From Deltaproteobacteria bacterium (GTDB taxonomy: Bacteria; Desulfobacterota; Desulfobacteria; Desulfobacterales; Desulfatibacillaceae), in contig JACRLG010000001.1 in assembly GCA_016235345.1 (NCBI GenBank), positions 113,911 to 177,910 on the forward strand: 64,000 nt of DNA, in the 5' to 3' direction. How positions within the stretch are numbered: the first letter of the stretch is position 1; each line of letters begins with the position of its first letter. Below the pieces are notes generated by a model. It was not told where the DNA came from, searched no databases, and worked only from the letters and a program-made list of their open reading frames with translations. Shown here in pieces: positions 50,001 through 60,369 of this stretch. Position numbers and translations under genes: made by a program.

Positions 50001-53000
50001 GCCGGTCCTGGTATTTCTCCACCAGGCTCAAAGCCGCCTCACGGGTTTCACCCACGCCCGTGACCATATTTATGGTGGCCGATTCCTCAGGCTCTAAGGT
50101 TATCCGGTAGCGGATGGCCACAATGGGGTCCAGGACCGGGCCTTGGCTGCCCGAAAGCCCCCCCTGATAAAAGCCGGGCCCGCCGCTCATGGCCTTTGGA
50201 TTGGCGACGGTGTTTCCCCGGCCAATAAACTGCGTCCGGTCTGTTTCGTATGATACATCCCCAACCTTCGACCCGTGCACGGCCATAAGGTGGAACATAA
50301 AAGGAGACTTTTCGTCTTGCGAGCGTGGCCTGCGGGAGCAGAGTATCGCATGTTGCCGGTTGATTATTTCCGTTTCCACGAACAAATTGCTGAACGCGGG
50401 ATGCAGTTCATCTGCGGCGTGAGGGGCGAGAACCACTTCAGCGTAACTGGTGACATCTATTGTGCGTCGTGTGCGGGCGCGATTTATGATGCTGACGCGG
50501 CGCAGCTCCATGTCAACTTCGGGGGAAACGGCGATTTCGGTATGCGTGTCGTAATCGTGGCTGCGGTTTCTGAATTCGGCGCGGCCTTCCGAGAAAATCG
50601 CCTCGAAATTGTCCGATTGGCCCAACGTTGGCTGATACGCAGTTGACCAGTAATCTCCGGTTGTAACGTCACGGAGATAGCAGAACGATCCCCAGTTGTC
50701 GCAGGTGCGGTCTTCGCGCCAGCGGGTGACGTCCAAATCCTTGAACCGGCTGTAACCGCCCCCGGCATTGGTGACCATAACGTGGTACCGCCCGTTTGAG
50801 AGCAACTGCACTTCCGGGTTTAACGTATCGGGATTTTTGAAAATGCGGATGGGCGTCTCAGGAGACCTGGAAGCGGTATGGTGCTCGGCAAGCCTTGTGG
50901 TATGAGCGTAAAACGCGCTCGCCTTGGGGATTCGCTCCTGAAGCAGCAGCATTGCTGACCTGAATATGGGATTGGACTCGAACCTTTTCTGCATAGGGCG
51001 GTTCAAAAGAAGATGCGACAGGGACAAAAGGCTCATTCCCTGGTGATGGGCCATGAAGGAGCGGACCACGTCGCTGGTTTTTCCGCGCGGCAGGCGGGAG
51101 GGTGTGTAGTCTATGGCTTCAAAGAAGCCGTAACGGGTTTCATAGCCTTCGGCGGAGAGCCGTTCAAGGTTCATGCAGGCCTGGACGGGAGCAACCATAA
51201 GAGCCAGCGCCGAGGCGTAGGGAGCAATAACCAGGTCCTCGGCAAGCCCGCGTTTCAGCCCCAGGCCGGGTACTCCGAAAGCCCGGTACTGGTAGTTCTG
51301 ATTGACGTCAATGGCGTTGTAGCCGCATTCCGAAACGCCCCAGGGCACATCGCGCTTTTTTCCGTAGGCTATCTGCCAGGCCACAGCCGCCTTGCAGGTC
51401 TGATCCAGCAAGGTGTGCTCAAAGGTGGGCATAACCAGAAGCGGCATGAGGTATTCGAACATGGAGCCGCTCCACGAAAGAAGAATCGGCTCTCCGGCGG
51501 CGGTTGTGAGCAGACGCCCCAGGGCGAACCAGCTTTCCTGGGGCAGCTGTCCCTGGGCAATGGCCACGAAACTGGCAAATCTCGCCTCCGATGCCAGAAG
51601 ATCGTAAAAGCTGGCGTCACGCCTGTATTCGCCCGCGTTGTAGCCGATGGCCAGCAGATGGCGGGTTTCGTCATACAAAAAGCCGTATTCCATTTGGGCC
51701 AGTGTCTCGCATTGAAAGGCGAGCCCTTTGATGGCCTCGATCCTTGTTGCGGCGTTCCGGCAGGCTGTTGTTATGAAAAGTTCGAGTTTATCCAGCCATT
51801 CTTTTTCGCTGGGCGTGGCGGCCAGGCTCTGCCTGCCCGCGAGTTTGGGCGCAAGCCTTTCCATAAGGGTGGATAGCCCCCCCAGCGTGGGTATTTCATC
51901 AAGCTCTGAAAGGTCTTTCATGCCGTGCCTGGAAGACAGAAGCTCTATCCAGGGAGCCAGGTCGCTCAACTCGGAAAACGCGTCCCGGCATTGACCGGCA
52001 AAGGCGCGGGTCCACCACCTCAATTGGCTTTCCGGGTCGGCATCAAAAGTTTCCACTTCGGCTGAGGCCTTTTGGGCTGCCATATTCAGCCGGTTAAGGC
52101 AGAGCCATGCGGATTTCAGCGTTAAAGGCGGGTAAAGGATGGCTGCGTTAAGATCATGCGCAAGGCCTGCGAACATCGCCGGGGCGAAGGCTTTTATCGG
52201 GGTTTTCGCCTTGGCGTCCGATGCGGCGTCCATTATGATTTTTAAGGTGTCGAAAAGGCCCTCGAAGAATCGTTCCCCCAGGATGCTGTTATCGATAAGC
52301 GCCAGAAGGCCCGGCTTCAGCGTTAAAAGGTGGCCTGCCAGATTTCCGCTGTCCACCGATGAAATGTAGAGCGGCTGCATGGGCTTTAAGGTGCGCGTAT
52401 CGTACCAGTTGTAGAAATGTCCCTGGTATCGTTCCAGGGATTCCATGGTTTTAAACGTCCTGCCTGTAAGTTCGAGCAGTTTTCCCGCCGAAATATATCC
52501 GAAATCGAAGGCGGACAAGTTGGCCAAGAGAGCCAGGCCGATATTGGTGGGCGATGTGCGGTGGGCAATGACGGCAATGGGATGCTCCTGATAATTGTCA
52601 GGGGGCAGCCAATTATCAGAAGGACCGGTGAAGGTCTCGAAGAATGCCCAGATTTTTCGGGACAGCTTGCGCAAAAAGACGGTCTGATCCTCCGAGAGCC
52701 TTTCCTTTTTTCGGGCCAGCGGCAGGCTGATCCACCAGGCGATTACGGGGGAGGCGAACCACAGGCCCAGTATGGGCAAGGCATAGGCCAAAGCCGCCGG
52801 ATGAAATCGGATAATCGAAATTACTGCGGCAATTGCCGCAGCCGGGCCGATCCACATGGCTCTAAGCGAAAAGACGAGGTCAGTGCGACTTCTTGCACCC
52901 GACCCGCTTGCCGGATTCCATAAGAGCAGCTTTTTATGGGAGAAAAGCATCCGCCAGGAGGAGCGGATCATTGCGTCCAGGCTGAAAAATGCCTCGTATG

Positions 53001-55800
53001 GAAGGCATACGATGGTGAACAGATCAATCACCAGATGTCTTCGGGCCGAACTTACAGCGGCGGCAAGGTGCTGACCCAAAGTAACGTCAAAAGGCTTATT
53101 TAGGATATGGAGGAATGATGCGATCAGGGAAGGAATAAGGATTGCGCCCATAACCGCAAGGGTCCAGAACCAGGCCGACGGAGACAGCAGCCAGCCGGAA
53201 AGCAAAAGAAGCGTAAACGCGGCGGCTGTAAGGCTGCGGCGCAGGTTGTCGAAAATTTTCCATTGGGAGAGCTTCGAGACGGGATTTTTCCTCAGGCGTC
53301 CGTCAGGCCCGAAAACCCGCGACCGGAGCCAACGCGCAATCTGCCAGTCGCCGCGTATCCAGCGATGCCTTCGCGCCACATCCTCGCTGTAAGTGGAAGG
53401 GTATGCCTCGTACAGCTCAACGTCGCTCAGAAGGCCCGACCGGGCGTAACAGCCTTCCAGAAGATCGTGGCTCAAAAGCAGGTTTTCGGGGAAACTGTCG
53501 CCGCAGGCCTTTTCCACCGCGTCAACATCATAAATGCCCTTGCCGATATAAGAGCCTTCGTGAAAAAGGTCCTGGTAAACATCGGAAACTGCCCTCGTAT
53601 AAGGATCAATGCCCACCTCGCTTACGCACATGCGGGCATAGCGCGACCGGTTGGCGCCGGAAAGGCTGGCCGCAATTCGCGGCTGAAGAATGCCGTATCC
53701 CGAAACGACCCGTTGCCGGGCCTCGTCGTAGCAGGCGCAATTTAGCGGGTGCGCCATGGCTCCCACGAACCGCCACGCCGAATCGCGGGCCAGTTCCGTA
53801 TCTGTATCCAGGCTTATCACGTACTTCACGCCCGGAAGTACCGATTTTTCACCCACGAGAAGCGAGAAGCGGTCGCCCGGCTCACCCCGCAGAAGCCTGT
53901 TCAAATCCGCAAGCTTTCCGCGCTTGCGCTCGTAACCCATCCATATCCGCTCCAGCGGATTCCATTTGCGCGGGCGATGAAACAGGAAGAAGGTGTCGCC
54001 CTCCGCTCCCCGGTACTTTTCGTTCAAGTTCTCAATTTTTTGCTGGCATAACCGTAAAAGCGCATCGTCCTGCGGCATTGCCTGTTCTTTGGCGTCGTTA
54101 AAATCGGTGAGCAGGCCGAAATGAAGATGGCTGTCCCGGTTTCCCAGAAACCGGACTTCCAGAGCCTCGATCAGATCCTCGATGTTTTGCTCGCCCGTTA
54201 TCATGGTGGGGATCACAACCAGGGTACGCAGAACCTGCGGAATCCCCTTGGAAAAATCCATGCGCGGCAGAGGTCGCGGGCTGGCCAGCAGGGTCGCAAG
54301 CCAGTTGACCAGGCATGAGGCCAGATGCGATGCGCAAACAAGCGACAAAATCCCTATCAGCCCCAGGGGCCAGGCCCGCAACCCGTCGGCCCAGGCCCTG
54401 GCCGTCAGGCCCCCGGCTAACATCACCGTAAGAATCACGATTCCGCCGCCATAAAGCAGAAAGGGAATCCGGCGGCCAAGCCTGGCCAGAATTTCCACGG
54501 GGGACAGGTGTACGTCCGCCATTCGTTCGAGCCTTGGGAGTCCCTCATCCACAAGATAATATCCGACGTGGGCCTCGCGGTGGCCGCCGCCTTTCCGGGA
54601 AGCTCCGTCATGGGATAGTGAAATGGCCTTGCGCGCCACATCGATCTCGGATAACGGGCTGGCCTTTGCGGCCTTTTCCACCGCGTGGCGGTAGCTGTCG
54701 CGGGTGGCAAAATCCATTTTGCCGTAAACGTCTCCAGGGTCTTCACCCAGCACCAGATCCACTATGCTCATTTTCTCGACGAATTCACGCCAGTCCATGG
54801 CGCCCAGAAAACGAAGGCTGCCGATGCTGTTTCCGATGGAGACCTGATCGGCGGCCTGCTGCTGGAACTCCAGGCGCACCGACTGTTCGATGGAAAGGCC
54901 GGATTCTGAAAGCTGCTGTTCAAGCCAGGTAAGCGGAAGCGCCAGGGACGGCCCCTGGCCCTGCAGGCGGCGGGTAAGCTCCGCGACAAAGGAGCCCGAC
55001 GTGGGTGGGGTGGACCGGGCCATGTCGGCGATCATCAGAATAAGGCTTTTGGGATCGGAGGCGGCGATCTCCGTCATCCGGTCGGCCCATTGCCCGGCGC
55101 TGTTTCGACCGACCCTGTCGGCGGCTATCCGGGCGGCCACGCGCCTTAAATTTTCAATCAAGGCCAGGCGCAGCATTATGGGAATGGCCCAAAGCTCGCC
55201 CAATTTCAGGGGGGTCACCGACTGGTAGGATGCCGTAAAGCTGCCGAGATTTTCAGGGTCCACCCGTCCATCGCCGTGTGAGATCGTTTCCAGCGCGATG
55301 TCATAAACCCTGGGAAGCCCTGCGGACGGACCATCAAGCAAATGAGGCAGCTCGCGGCTGTAGCGCTTCGGCAGGTGCCGTCTGGCCGTTCGGATTTGTT
55401 CCTCGATCAGATAGAAATTGTCCAGCAACCATTCACCGGCAGGCGTAATCCTGCGATCCGCCTTTACATCATCCGTTAGCAGGCCAAGAACTTCCAGCAA
55501 AAGGGCTTCGTTTTCCGCAAGCCGCCCCAAAAGGCGGTTTCGGGTGCGTCCGGGCTTTACCCTGTGCGAACCGGCAAGAATTTTGCCGTGCTGCTCCATC
55601 TGATAGGAACTGAAAAGTTCCGACCGGAGAGGCAGTTCGTCGTTGTCATACTTCCGGAAATTGCCGCCCCCGTCAGGGTGCGCCAAGACGCGGGAAATGA
55701 CTTCGCGAACGGTATTGATGCCGACCTCCATTTTTAAATCTTTCGGGTCAAAAATTCTTTTTTGCTGACTTCGCAGGTCACATAAAGACCAGGCCGCCAT
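47011..55800 (-). CDS. ndvB: Cyclic beta-1,2-glucan synthase
   Basis: The 2929-residue protein is the giant ChvB/NdvB type that makes and cyclises beta-1,2-glucan in the periplasm. After a cytoplasmic N-terminus come membrane segments around residues 455-515, the GT84 glucosyltransferase ([16 protein letters not shown] near 533; [15 protein letters not shown] near 660), more membrane helices (about 850-900, 975-1040), and the large C-terminal GH94 phosphorylase-like part that sets chain length, with two carbohydrate-binding repeats ([20 protein letters not shown]) and the catalytic block [13 protein letters not shown] near residue 2605. The length is typical (about 2800-2900). The ATG at 55800 is used; an ATG at 55731 is possible. 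Periplasmic glucans serve in osmotic adaptation. Confidence 0.94.
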   Translation of the reverse strand: MAAWSLCDLRSQQKRIFDPKDLKMEVGINTVREVISRVLAHPDGGGNFRKYDNDELPLRSELFSSYQMEQHGKILAGSHRVKPGRTRNRLLGRLAENEALLLEVLGLLTDDVKADRRITPAGEWLLDNFYLIEEQIRTARRHLPKRYSRELPHLLDGPSAGLPRVYDIALETISHGDGRVDPENLGSFTASYQSVTPLKLGELWAIPIMLRLALIENLRRVAARIAADRVGRNSAGQWADRMTEIAASDPKSLILMIADMARSTPPTSGSFVAELTRRLQGQGPSLALPLTWLEQQLSESGLSIEQSVRLEFQQQAADQVSIGNSIGSLRFLGAMDWREFVEKMSIVDLVLGEDPGDVYGKMDFATRDSYRHAVEKAAKASPLSEIDVARKAISLSHDGASRKGGGHREAHVGYYLVDEGLPRLERMADVHLSPVEILARLGRRIPFLLYGGGIVILTVMLAGGLTARAWADGLRAWPLGLIGILSLVCASHLASCLVNWLATLLASPRPLPRMDFSKGIPQVLRTLVVIPTMITGEQNIEDLIEALEVRFLGNRDSHLHFGLLTDFNDAKEQAMPQDDALLRLCQQKIENLNEKYRGAEGDTFFLFHRPRKWNPLERIWMGYERKRGKLADLNRLLRGEPGDRFSLLVGEKSVLPGVKYVISLDTDTELARDSAWRFVGAMAHPLNCACYDEARQRVVSGYGILQPRIAASLSGANRSRYARMCVSEVGIDPYTRAVSDVYQDLFHEGSYIGKGIYDVDAVEKACGDSFPENLLLSHDLLEGCYARSGLLSDVELYEAYPSTYSEDVARRHRWIRGDWQIARWLRSRVFGPDGRLRKNPVSKLSQWKIFDNLRRSLTAAAFTLLLLSGWLLSPSAWFWTLAVMGAILIPSLIASFLHILNKPFDVTLGQHLAAAVSSARRHLVIDLFTIVCLPYEAFFSLDAMIRSSWRMLFSHKKLLLWNPASGSGARSRTDLVFSLRAMWIGPAAAIAAVISIIRFHPAALAYALPILGLWFASPVIAWWISLPLARKKERLSEDQTVFLRKLSRKIWAFFETFTGPSDNWLPPDNYQEHPIAVIAHRTSPTNIGLALLANLSAFDFGYISAGKLLELTGRTFKTMESLERYQGHFYNWYDTRTLKPMQPLYISSVDSGNLAGHLLTLKPGLLALIDNSILGERFFEGLFDTLKIIMDAASDAKAKTPIKAFAPAMFAGLAHDLNAAILYPPLTLKSAWLCLNRLNMAAQKASAEVETFDADPESQLRWWTRAFAGQCRDAFSELSDLAPWIELLSSRHGMKDLSELDEIPTLGGLSTLMERLAPKLAGRQSLAATPSEKEWLDKLELFITTACRNAATRIEAIKGLAFQCETLAQMEYGFLYDETRHLLAIGYNAGEYRRDASFYDLLASEARFASFVAIAQGQLPQESWFALGRLLTTAAGEPILLSWSGSMFEYLMPLLVMPTFEHTLLDQTCKAAVAWQIAYGKKRDVPWGVSECGYNAIDVNQNYQYRAFGVPGLGLKRGLAEDLVIAPYASALALMVAPVQACMNLERLSAEGYETRYGFFEAIDYTPSRLPRGKTSDVVRSFMAHHQGMSLLSLSHLLLNRPMQKRFESNPIFRSAMLLLQERIPKASAFYAHTTRLAEHHTASRSPETPIRIFKNPDTLNPEVQLLSNGRYHVMVTNAGGGYSRFKDLDVTRWREDRTCDNWGSFCYLRDVTTGDYWSTAYQPTLGQSDNFEAIFSEGRAEFRNRSHDYDTHTEIAVSPEVDMELRRVSIINRARTRRTIDVTSYAEVVLAPHAADELHPAFSNLFVETEIINRQHAILCSRRPRSQDEKSPFMFHLMAVHGSKVGDVSYETDRTQFIGRGNTVANPKAMSGGPGFYQGGLSGSQGPVLDPIVAIRYRITLEPEESATINMVTGVGETREAALSLVEKYQDRRLADRVFDLTWTHSQVLLRQINASEADAQLYGRLAGSIIYANASLRADPRILIKNRRGQSGLWGYAISGDLPIVLLKIEYPANLDLARQLVQAHAYWRLKGLAVDLMIWNEDQAGYRQLLHDQIMGLIAAGNETSVTDRPGGIFIKPVDQISEEDRILIQSVARVIISDSRGTLADQIGGRSLPEALAPLLAPTRTHRAEQIPVAPLPRPDLMFYNGLGGFTQDGREYVITTARGQLTPAPWVNVLANPMFGSVISESGLACTFGENAHEFRLTPWSNDSVGDSRGEAFYLRDEERGHFWSPAPLPSMGATPYVTRHGFGYSVFEHTERGIRSEMWVYVAMDAAIKFTVLKVRNESDRPRRISATGYAEWVLGDLRSKSSMHVVTEIDPASGAIFARNPYNTEFRDLTAFFHVDDMARTVSGDRAEFLGRNGTLGAPAAMKRTRLSGRVGVEVVFRLGLGRDAEDARNLISRFRGTTASSDALETVWQHWTHTLGAVNVETPDQALNVLANGWLLYQTISCRLWARSASYQSGGAFGFRDQLQDVMALIHARPHLVREHLLLCASRQFTEGDVEHWWHPPTGRGVRTHCSDDYLWLPLAVCRYVRATGDTGVLEKSVHFIQGRLLNADEDSYYDLPGHSEESASLYEHCVRAIVYGLKFGLHGLPLIGSGDWNDGMNLVGEHGKGESVWLGFFLHHVLGEFSGIADMRADHAFAGRCASEAELLKRNIAANGWDGEWYRRAYFDDGSPLGSKLNLECRIDSIAQSWSVLSGAGDILRSRMAMEAVDKRLVRREHGLVQLLDPPFDKSALNPGYIKGYVPGVRENGGQYTHAAIWAAMAFARLKDNKRAWEIFGMINPVNHAKTAEETATYKVEPYVAAADVYAVPPHTGCGGWSWYTGSAAWMYRLILESLLGLKLEVDKLSFTPCLPADWEGFKVHYRYRETVYHIEVFQTPPGNGEMSVSLDGVMQLELTIPLVDDHREHRAEVRVPSAIAGNG

Positions 55801-55901
55801 AATTTGCGGGCCCTGTAAAAAACAAGGCGACCTTTAAATCAAAAAGCACCCGATACACACCATGGGCCATATTTATGCCAAAAAGGCTGTTGCCTGCCCT
55901 T

Positions 55902-56447
55902 TTACCAGCTTCGGTTAAAGCAGATGCCCAAACATGAACTGTCCGCCAGGGGCTTGATATCCCAACCTTTATAGGGCCTTGTGAACAGATACCCGCTTGC
56001 GATTCCCATGGCAGCTCCGGCTATGACGTCAATTGGGTGATGTTTATCCGCCTCAACCCGGCTGTAGGCCACGAAGCCTGCCAGGGCGTAGGCAGGCAGG
56101 CCATACTCCCAACCATAACGCTTGCGCATGAACTCGGCGGTGGTAAAGGAAAAGGCGGCGTGGCCGGATGGAAACGACCGGTCATCTCCATTGGGACGGG
56201 TCGTTTCGACGGTGGATTGAAGGACCCAAGCCGTTCCCATCGAAAGCGCCGCCGCTTCGCCAAATTCCAGGGCGCCCTGGCCGTCCTTCAGGCCGATGAC
56301 AAGCCCGACTGCTGCCACAGGCAGTGCGATCAGCAACACATCCCCCGCCAGCTCGATACTGTCCTTGGCTTTAACGTCGGCAGCAGCCGCAAGGCTTGCC
56401 AGCGTTACAAGAATCGAAATGGCGATATAATAAATTCGAGGTTTCAT
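55902..56447 (-). CDS. PAP2-family membrane phosphatase
   Basis: The 181-residue protein has a signal-like N-terminal helix and the three PAP2 motifs: a degenerate first motif in TTRPNGDDRS, FPSGHAAFSF and SRVEADKHHPIDV. It would dephosphorylate a lipid phosphate at the membrane, for instance undecaprenyl pyrophosphate or phosphatidic acid. The start at 56447 has GGAGAG upstream. It is next to a DUF3943 protein gene, a frequent genomic pairing with PAP2. Confidence 0.9.
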   Translation of the reverse strand: MKPRIYYIAISILVTLASLAAAADVKAKDSIELAGDVLLIALPVAAVGLVIGLKDGQGALEFGEAAALSMGTAWVLQSTVETTRPNGDDRSFPSGHAAFSFTTAEFMRKRYGWEYGLPAYALAGFVAYSRVEADKHHPIDVIAGAAMGIASGYLFTRPYKGWDIKPLADSSCLGICFNRSW

Positions 56448-56502
56448 TGGCTCTCCATTCGGCGAATCAGCCCGTTCCAATCAGAGGCATAAGAAGTTAA
56501 CT

Positions 56503-58026
56503 TCACTCCACAACCCCGAACCCCTCCTTGCCAAGCAGGGTATAGACAAGGCTTAAGGTTCCGGTTGTCTGGTGCGCGTCGGTCCGGTCGGGGTAATAGG
56601 CGTCCCGGCTGGATGCTATGTACTGAATTCCGGCGGCGTGCCTTCCGTAAACGCGGACTGTGAGCCCGGAGTTCCAGCGCACAATGTTTTCCCTTCCGGG
56701 CTCGGTGCCGCCAAGGTCGCTTATGTAATAGGCGCGGCCTGTGGCGTCCAGCATGGCCCGGTCGCCCAGGATGAGCCTAAGCGCAACCAGCCCCTGGGGG
56801 GCCACGCCATAATGGTAGTTGCGCTCGCCCGCCCCGGCGATGGTGCCCGCAGCGCCGTAGCCGACGCCGCCCAGGACCGAGCCCTGGAGCGTCAGCGATT
56901 GTGCGGGCCGCCACCGGAAGGTGGTTCCCAGGGAAAAGGCCGTGCTTGATACCCGGAAGATTTCCGGCGATATGTAGTCATAGCCGCCGTAAAGCCCCCA
57001 AATCCCTTTATAGGAGTCACCGGCTTCGTATTTTCTTCCCGCCAGGAGGCCGCGAACCATGACGTTTTCCACGGGGTTGTCGGTATTGCCGGAGGCCGTG
57101 ACCTCAAAATGGAAGTAATCGAAGGGGCGCTTGTATTCGTATCCGGGCTTTCCCGGAAGTCCGTAGGCCATGGAAAAGTCCAGGGTGGCGTCCGTTCTTT
57201 CAACAGGGATCGATCCGTTCTGATCAAAAAAGCGGCCCAGGCTCGCGCCTAAACGCAGGCGCCATAAGGTGGCCGGATTGCGGCTTGCAAAGACGGGTTT
57301 GAAGCGATCACCGAACATGAGGCGGTTGAAACCCAAGGGAGGAGAAATGCCTGCGGCGAAAAACTCGCGCCAGACACTTGGCTTTTCTCCTTCGAGCAAA
57401 TGGCTGGCCATGCGATGGAGCGGCTCTCCGAAAAAACTTCCTGCAATGCCGGAAGCGATCTGGTCATTGAAGGAGGGCGACGTGGTCTCGCCCCCGGTTT
57501 CCCAGAGGAAACTGCCCACGAAGGTATAAGCGGCTGATTCCCAATAGCCAAGGCCAGCCGATCGGGCCAAATTGTGGTAAACGGCCCCCTGGTAAGGATG
57601 CATGAACTGGTTCGTGGAAAAGTCGTCCAGGTCGAACCCCCAGGGGCCTTCCGCAACATGCTCCGTAAAGTTCGAAAAGCTGGTGTCGTAGACTTTTTTC
57701 CCGTTTTCCTCATCATCGGGGCTGATTATTCTGGCGCAACCGTTCAAAAGGAGGATGAAGCCGGGTATTTCAAGGGCCGGGATAATGTAGCTTTTGCCGC
57801 CGCCTGCGACATCTCTGCCCGCAACGGAGGAATCTGCCATCAGGCCGGGGGAAACATTTGCGGATGATTCCGCAGGCAGGGCCATGACAGGCGTGCCGCT
57901 TTCAAATGAGTCCGCCAAAGACGGGAAAAACGGAACGAGGCAGGCAAGAACCAGGAGGAGGAAAAAGCGGAAAGCCTTTCCCGACTTTGCATATATGTTT
58001 TTTGTCAGGATCATGGCTTGTGTCAT
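56503..58026 (-). CDS. DUF3943 family outer-membrane-associated protein
   Basis: The 507-residue protein has a signal peptide (FFLLLVLACLVPFFPSLA). It contains the DUF3943 region (FDLDDFSTNQFMHPYQGAVYHNLARS, split around residue 140) with conserved GYWESAAYTFVGSFLWE and a C-terminal series of amphipathic beta strands that end in VYTLL. This fits a beta-barrel outer membrane protein whose role may be lipid or envelope-related, as its partner is a PAP2 phosphatase. A long aromatic and glycine-rich barrel from about residue 250 supports membrane insertion. Two ATG starts (58026 and 58014) are possible. Confidence 0.82.
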   Translation of the reverse strand: MTQAMILTKNIYAKSGKAFRFFLLLVLACLVPFFPSLADSFESGTPVMALPAESSANVSPGLMADSSVAGRDVAGGGKSYIIPALEIPGFILLLNGCARIISPDDEENGKKVYDTSFSNFTEHVAEGPWGFDLDDFSTNQFMHPYQGAVYHNLARSAGLGYWESAAYTFVGSFLWETGGETTSPSFNDQIASGIAGSFFGEPLHRMASHLLEGEKPSVWREFFAAGISPPLGFNRLMFGDRFKPVFASRNPATLWRLRLGASLGRFFDQNGSIPVERTDATLDFSMAYGLPGKPGYEYKRPFDYFHFEVTASGNTDNPVENVMVRGLLAGRKYEAGDSYKGIWGLYGGYDYISPEIFRVSSTAFSLGTTFRWRPAQSLTLQGSVLGGVGYGAAGTIAGAGERNYHYGVAPQGLVALRLILGDRAMLDATGRAYYISDLGGTEPGRENIVRWNSGLTVRVYGRHAAGIQYIASSRDAYYPDRTDAHQTTGTLSLVYTLLGKEGFGVVE

Positions 58027-58341
58027 CCTTTTAAAGTCTTAATGGCGGAGGTCTGCAGGTTGCAGGCATGAATTATTTCGCCTCGTTATAAAAATTTTTC
58101 GCGGCCAAGGTTGTTGAAAACCCCTTAAATCAGGGGAAATTGTATGGTTGGACCACGCCAAAGGCTCGGCCCAACATCCTGATAAACCAAGTACTTTGTT
58201 GGGTCGCGCTGCGTTTGGACCAACCTGTGCGAGGTTTTGCAATTACCCTGGCCAAAAATCAGTTTCAGCAAAGCGGTTTTTCCTTGGAGCGCGGGCGGGC
58301 CGCGATACGAAAACGGCCCGCCCGGTTTTGAAGAAAAACGC
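58027..58341. repeat. Gene-free gap with two palindromes (GTTGG type and degenerate family C copy 3)
   Basis: At about 58150-58218 an imperfect GTTGG...CCAAC palindrome lies, followed at 58293-58324 by the hairpin GGGCGGGCCG/CGGCCCGCCC with the family C start GGAGCGCGGGCG. The flank TTTCAGCAAAGCGGTTTTTC before it matches the reverse of the flank of copy 2 at 24720. No gene is seen. Confidence 0.65.
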
Positions 58342-58785
58342 CTATCCTGCGTACCCGCTTTTTTCCAGGTCCGACAGAACGCGCTCGATCTGGTTCGGGG
58401 TTTCCGAGCCCAGGGTCTTCATGCTGGCGTTGTCAAGCTCGACGGCAAGGCCGGTTTGCTCATGGATGATCCGTTCAAGGGCCTCGTCGCTCATGTTCTT
58501 CGGGTCGGCCATGACCACGGCGATCTTGTCATTGTCCAGGGACGAACGCCCGCCCGGCAGGTAAATGGTGCCGGAGCTGAAGTCCACGGCAAAGGCGATG
58601 ATGCCGGGAACAACGAACAGTATCAGGCATACTCCGTCCATTATCGCCACGGCGGGGTCAACCCGCCCTCTCGTCTGCCCACGGCGCTCGGGGTAGACAA
58701 AATACCCGCATGCCGCCGTCTGCAGCAGGAAGAACGCCACTACCAACAGACAGATGACTCTTTTCCAGCTTCTTGTTTTACACAT
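58342..58785 (-). CDS. Small envelope lipoprotein with polar-helix domain
   Basis: The 147-residue protein has a lipoprotein signal ending in QTAACG (Cys26), the segment YFVYPERRGQTRGRVDPAVA, and a membrane helix ILFVVPGIIAFAVDF, followed by TIYLP. This first half resembles a widespread uncharacterised lipoprotein group. The C-terminal half (about residues 85-147) is a charged helical domain. It probably lies at the inner membrane facing the periplasm. Function unknown. Confidence 0.78.
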   Translation of the reverse strand: MCKTRSWKRVICLLVVAFFLLQTAACGYFVYPERRGQTRGRVDPAVAIMDGVCLILFVVPGIIAFAVDFSSGTIYLPGGRSSLDNDKIAVVMADPKNMSDEALERIIHEQTGLAVELDNASMKTLGSETPNQIERVLSDLEKSGYAG

Positions 58786-58848
58786 GGGAAAGACTCCTTC
58801 CTTGTTTTATGAATTGCGGGGCAAAGCCTCGGCTGATCCGATCACTTC

Positions 58849-58998
58849 TCAGATCGGCGGCCGCCCCTTGATAACCCTGATCAGCACGACGATAACCGCG
58901 ATGACCAACAGCACGTGAATGAGCCCGCCCACCGTGACATGGGTCAGAAGCCCCAAAAGCCATAGCATTACCAGTATTACGACAATGGTCCATATCAT
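58849..58998 (-). CDS. lmo0937-family small membrane protein
   Basis: A 49-residue protein reading MIWTIVVILVMLWLLGLLTH, then VTVGGLIHVLLVIAVIVVLI and ending RVIKGRPPI. Two membrane helices connected by THVTVGG and the basic C-terminus match the lmo0937 family, small membrane proteins often induced in stress. GGAG lies six bases before the ATG. It is too short for many gene finders. Confidence 0.9.
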   Translation of the reverse strand: MIWTIVVILVMLWLLGLLTHVTVGGLIHVLLVIAVIVVLIRVIKGRPPI

Positions 58999-59043
58999 CT
59001 TGTTCTCCTTCCGGGCCGCCCCTGCCGCGTGGCGACAAATGCC

Positions 59044-60222
59044 TTACCTGCCGCGTCCCTGGCCTCCGTCTTCACGTTCCTCATCTTCCCCGTACTGTTT
59101 CCGATCCTTCTTGTTTCGCCCTTTTTTATCCTGACCCTTGCTCTGAGGCTGGGGCTGGGGTTGCTGAACCTGCTGCTGCTGAACCTGCTGCTGGTCCTGC
59201 TGCCTCCGCCGCTGATCCTGCTGCTGCTGCACCTGCTGTTGCTGGTCCTGCTGCCTCCGCCGCTGGTCCTGCTGCTGCTGGACCTGCTGTTGCTGGTCCT
59301 GGTGCCTCCGCCGCTGGTCCTGCTGCTGCTGAACCTGCTGCTGCTGATCCTGTTGCCGCTGCTGCTGAACCTGCTGTTGCTGGTCCTGCTGCCTCCGCCG
59401 CTGGTCCTGCTGCTGCTGCTGAACCTGCTGCTGCTGATCCTGTTGCTGCTGGTCCTGCTGCCTCCGCCGCTGATCCTGCTGCTGCTGGACCTGCTGCTGA
59501 TCCTGCTGCCTCCGCCGCTGATCCTGCTGCTGCTGGACCTGGGGCTGCTGATCCTGCCGCCGCCGCCGCCGCTGATCCTGCTGCTGCTGGACCTGGGGCT
59601 GTCGGCCCTGGCCATCCCACTGTCGTGACTGTTGCGGCTGCCGGGCCTGCGGCTGCTGAACAGGCCGTTGCTGCTGCTGTGGCTGTTGCTCCTGACCCTG
59701 GCGTTGTTGCCACTCACGTTGCTGCTGCTGTGGCTGATTGCGGGGGTTGGCCTGCTGTACTCCCCAGTTTCCCTGCCTCTCCCAATACTTGTTCTGCTTC
59801 CAGCCGCGCCAGTTCTGTTCCACCTGCTGGTGCCGGATTCGACGGTGCTGCCAGGGCCTGCCTTTCCATTCGCGGGTTCTGTAGCGTTGTCTCCAGTCGC
59901 GGGGAACGCTGCGGTAAAACGTGGGGGTGTCCCTGTAGTAAGCCCAACCCCTGTCGTAATGCTGCGAACGATACCAGCGGCCGCTCCACGGACGCCACCA
60001 CCAGCCTTCAAAGAAAAAAATGTCCGCCTCGATGTCCGGAACAAAATAGACATCTGTCTCAGGCATCACCACCATTTCGGGAGGCGAGGAAAACACGATG
60101 AGGGGGGGAAGCTCGATCCCCACCTGAATGCTTCCCATTGCAAAGACGGGGCCAGCCAGAACGGTCAGCCCCAAGACCGTAACCCCCGAAAACATCAGCT
60201 TTCTGAAACTTCTTACCTTCAT
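59044..60222 (-). CDS. Secreted Gln/Arg-rich repeat protein, YXWGXW-like N-terminus (copy 1)
   Basis: The 392-residue protein has a signal peptide (TVLGLTVLAGPVFAM) and an aromatic N-terminal domain with FFFEGWWWRPWSGRWYRS and DRGWAYY, as in YXWGXW-type secreted proteins. Residues about 160-365 are an extreme low-complexity region of QQQVQQQQDQRRRQQDQ-like units (unit about 16-17 residues), ending in a charged Lys/Glu/Asp tail. The domain order and leader are the same as in the neighbour at 60370-61011, so the pair arose by duplication and the repeat then expanded here. Function unknown; a role in envelope or polymer binding is a guess. The complementary strand shows a long Leu-rich frame that is an artefact. 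Confidence 0.82.
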   Translation of the reverse strand: MKVRSFRKLMFSGVTVLGLTVLAGPVFAMGSIQVGIELPPLIVFSSPPEMVVMPETDVYFVPDIEADIFFFEGWWWRPWSGRWYRSQHYDRGWAYYRDTPTFYRSVPRDWRQRYRTREWKGRPWQHRRIRHQQVEQNWRGWKQNKYWERQGNWGVQQANPRNQPQQQQREWQQRQGQEQQPQQQQRPVQQPQARQPQQSRQWDGQGRQPQVQQQQDQRRRRRQDQQPQVQQQQDQRRRQQDQQQVQQQQDQRRRQQDQQQQDQQQQVQQQQQDQRRRQQDQQQQVQQQRQQDQQQQVQQQQDQRRRHQDQQQQVQQQQDQRRRQQDQQQQVQQQQDQRRRQQDQQQVQQQQVQQPQPQPQSKGQDKKGRNKKDRKQYGEDEEREDGGQGRGR

Positions 60223-60369
60223 GGCGCTTTTCCTTTTTGTAAGCGTTCACAGCAGGCCAACGGGGTTCCAAAGCACTTTATACGCTGAAGTGGAAACAAC
60301 GGGTGTTCCATCCACCCTCAGACCCATTGTGAACGCTCACTTTCCTTCTTGCCTGTGCGCTATGACTCT

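Noticed and set aside
59160..59620. CRISPR-like repetitive pattern
   Set aside because: The units are coding, of variable length and without unique spacers; it is a low-complexity glutamine repeat.
59029..59628. Leu/Pro-rich membrane-like frame on the plus strand
   Set aside because: It is the reverse complement of CAG-rich glutamine codons (CTG gives Leu) of the repeat protein on the minus strand.
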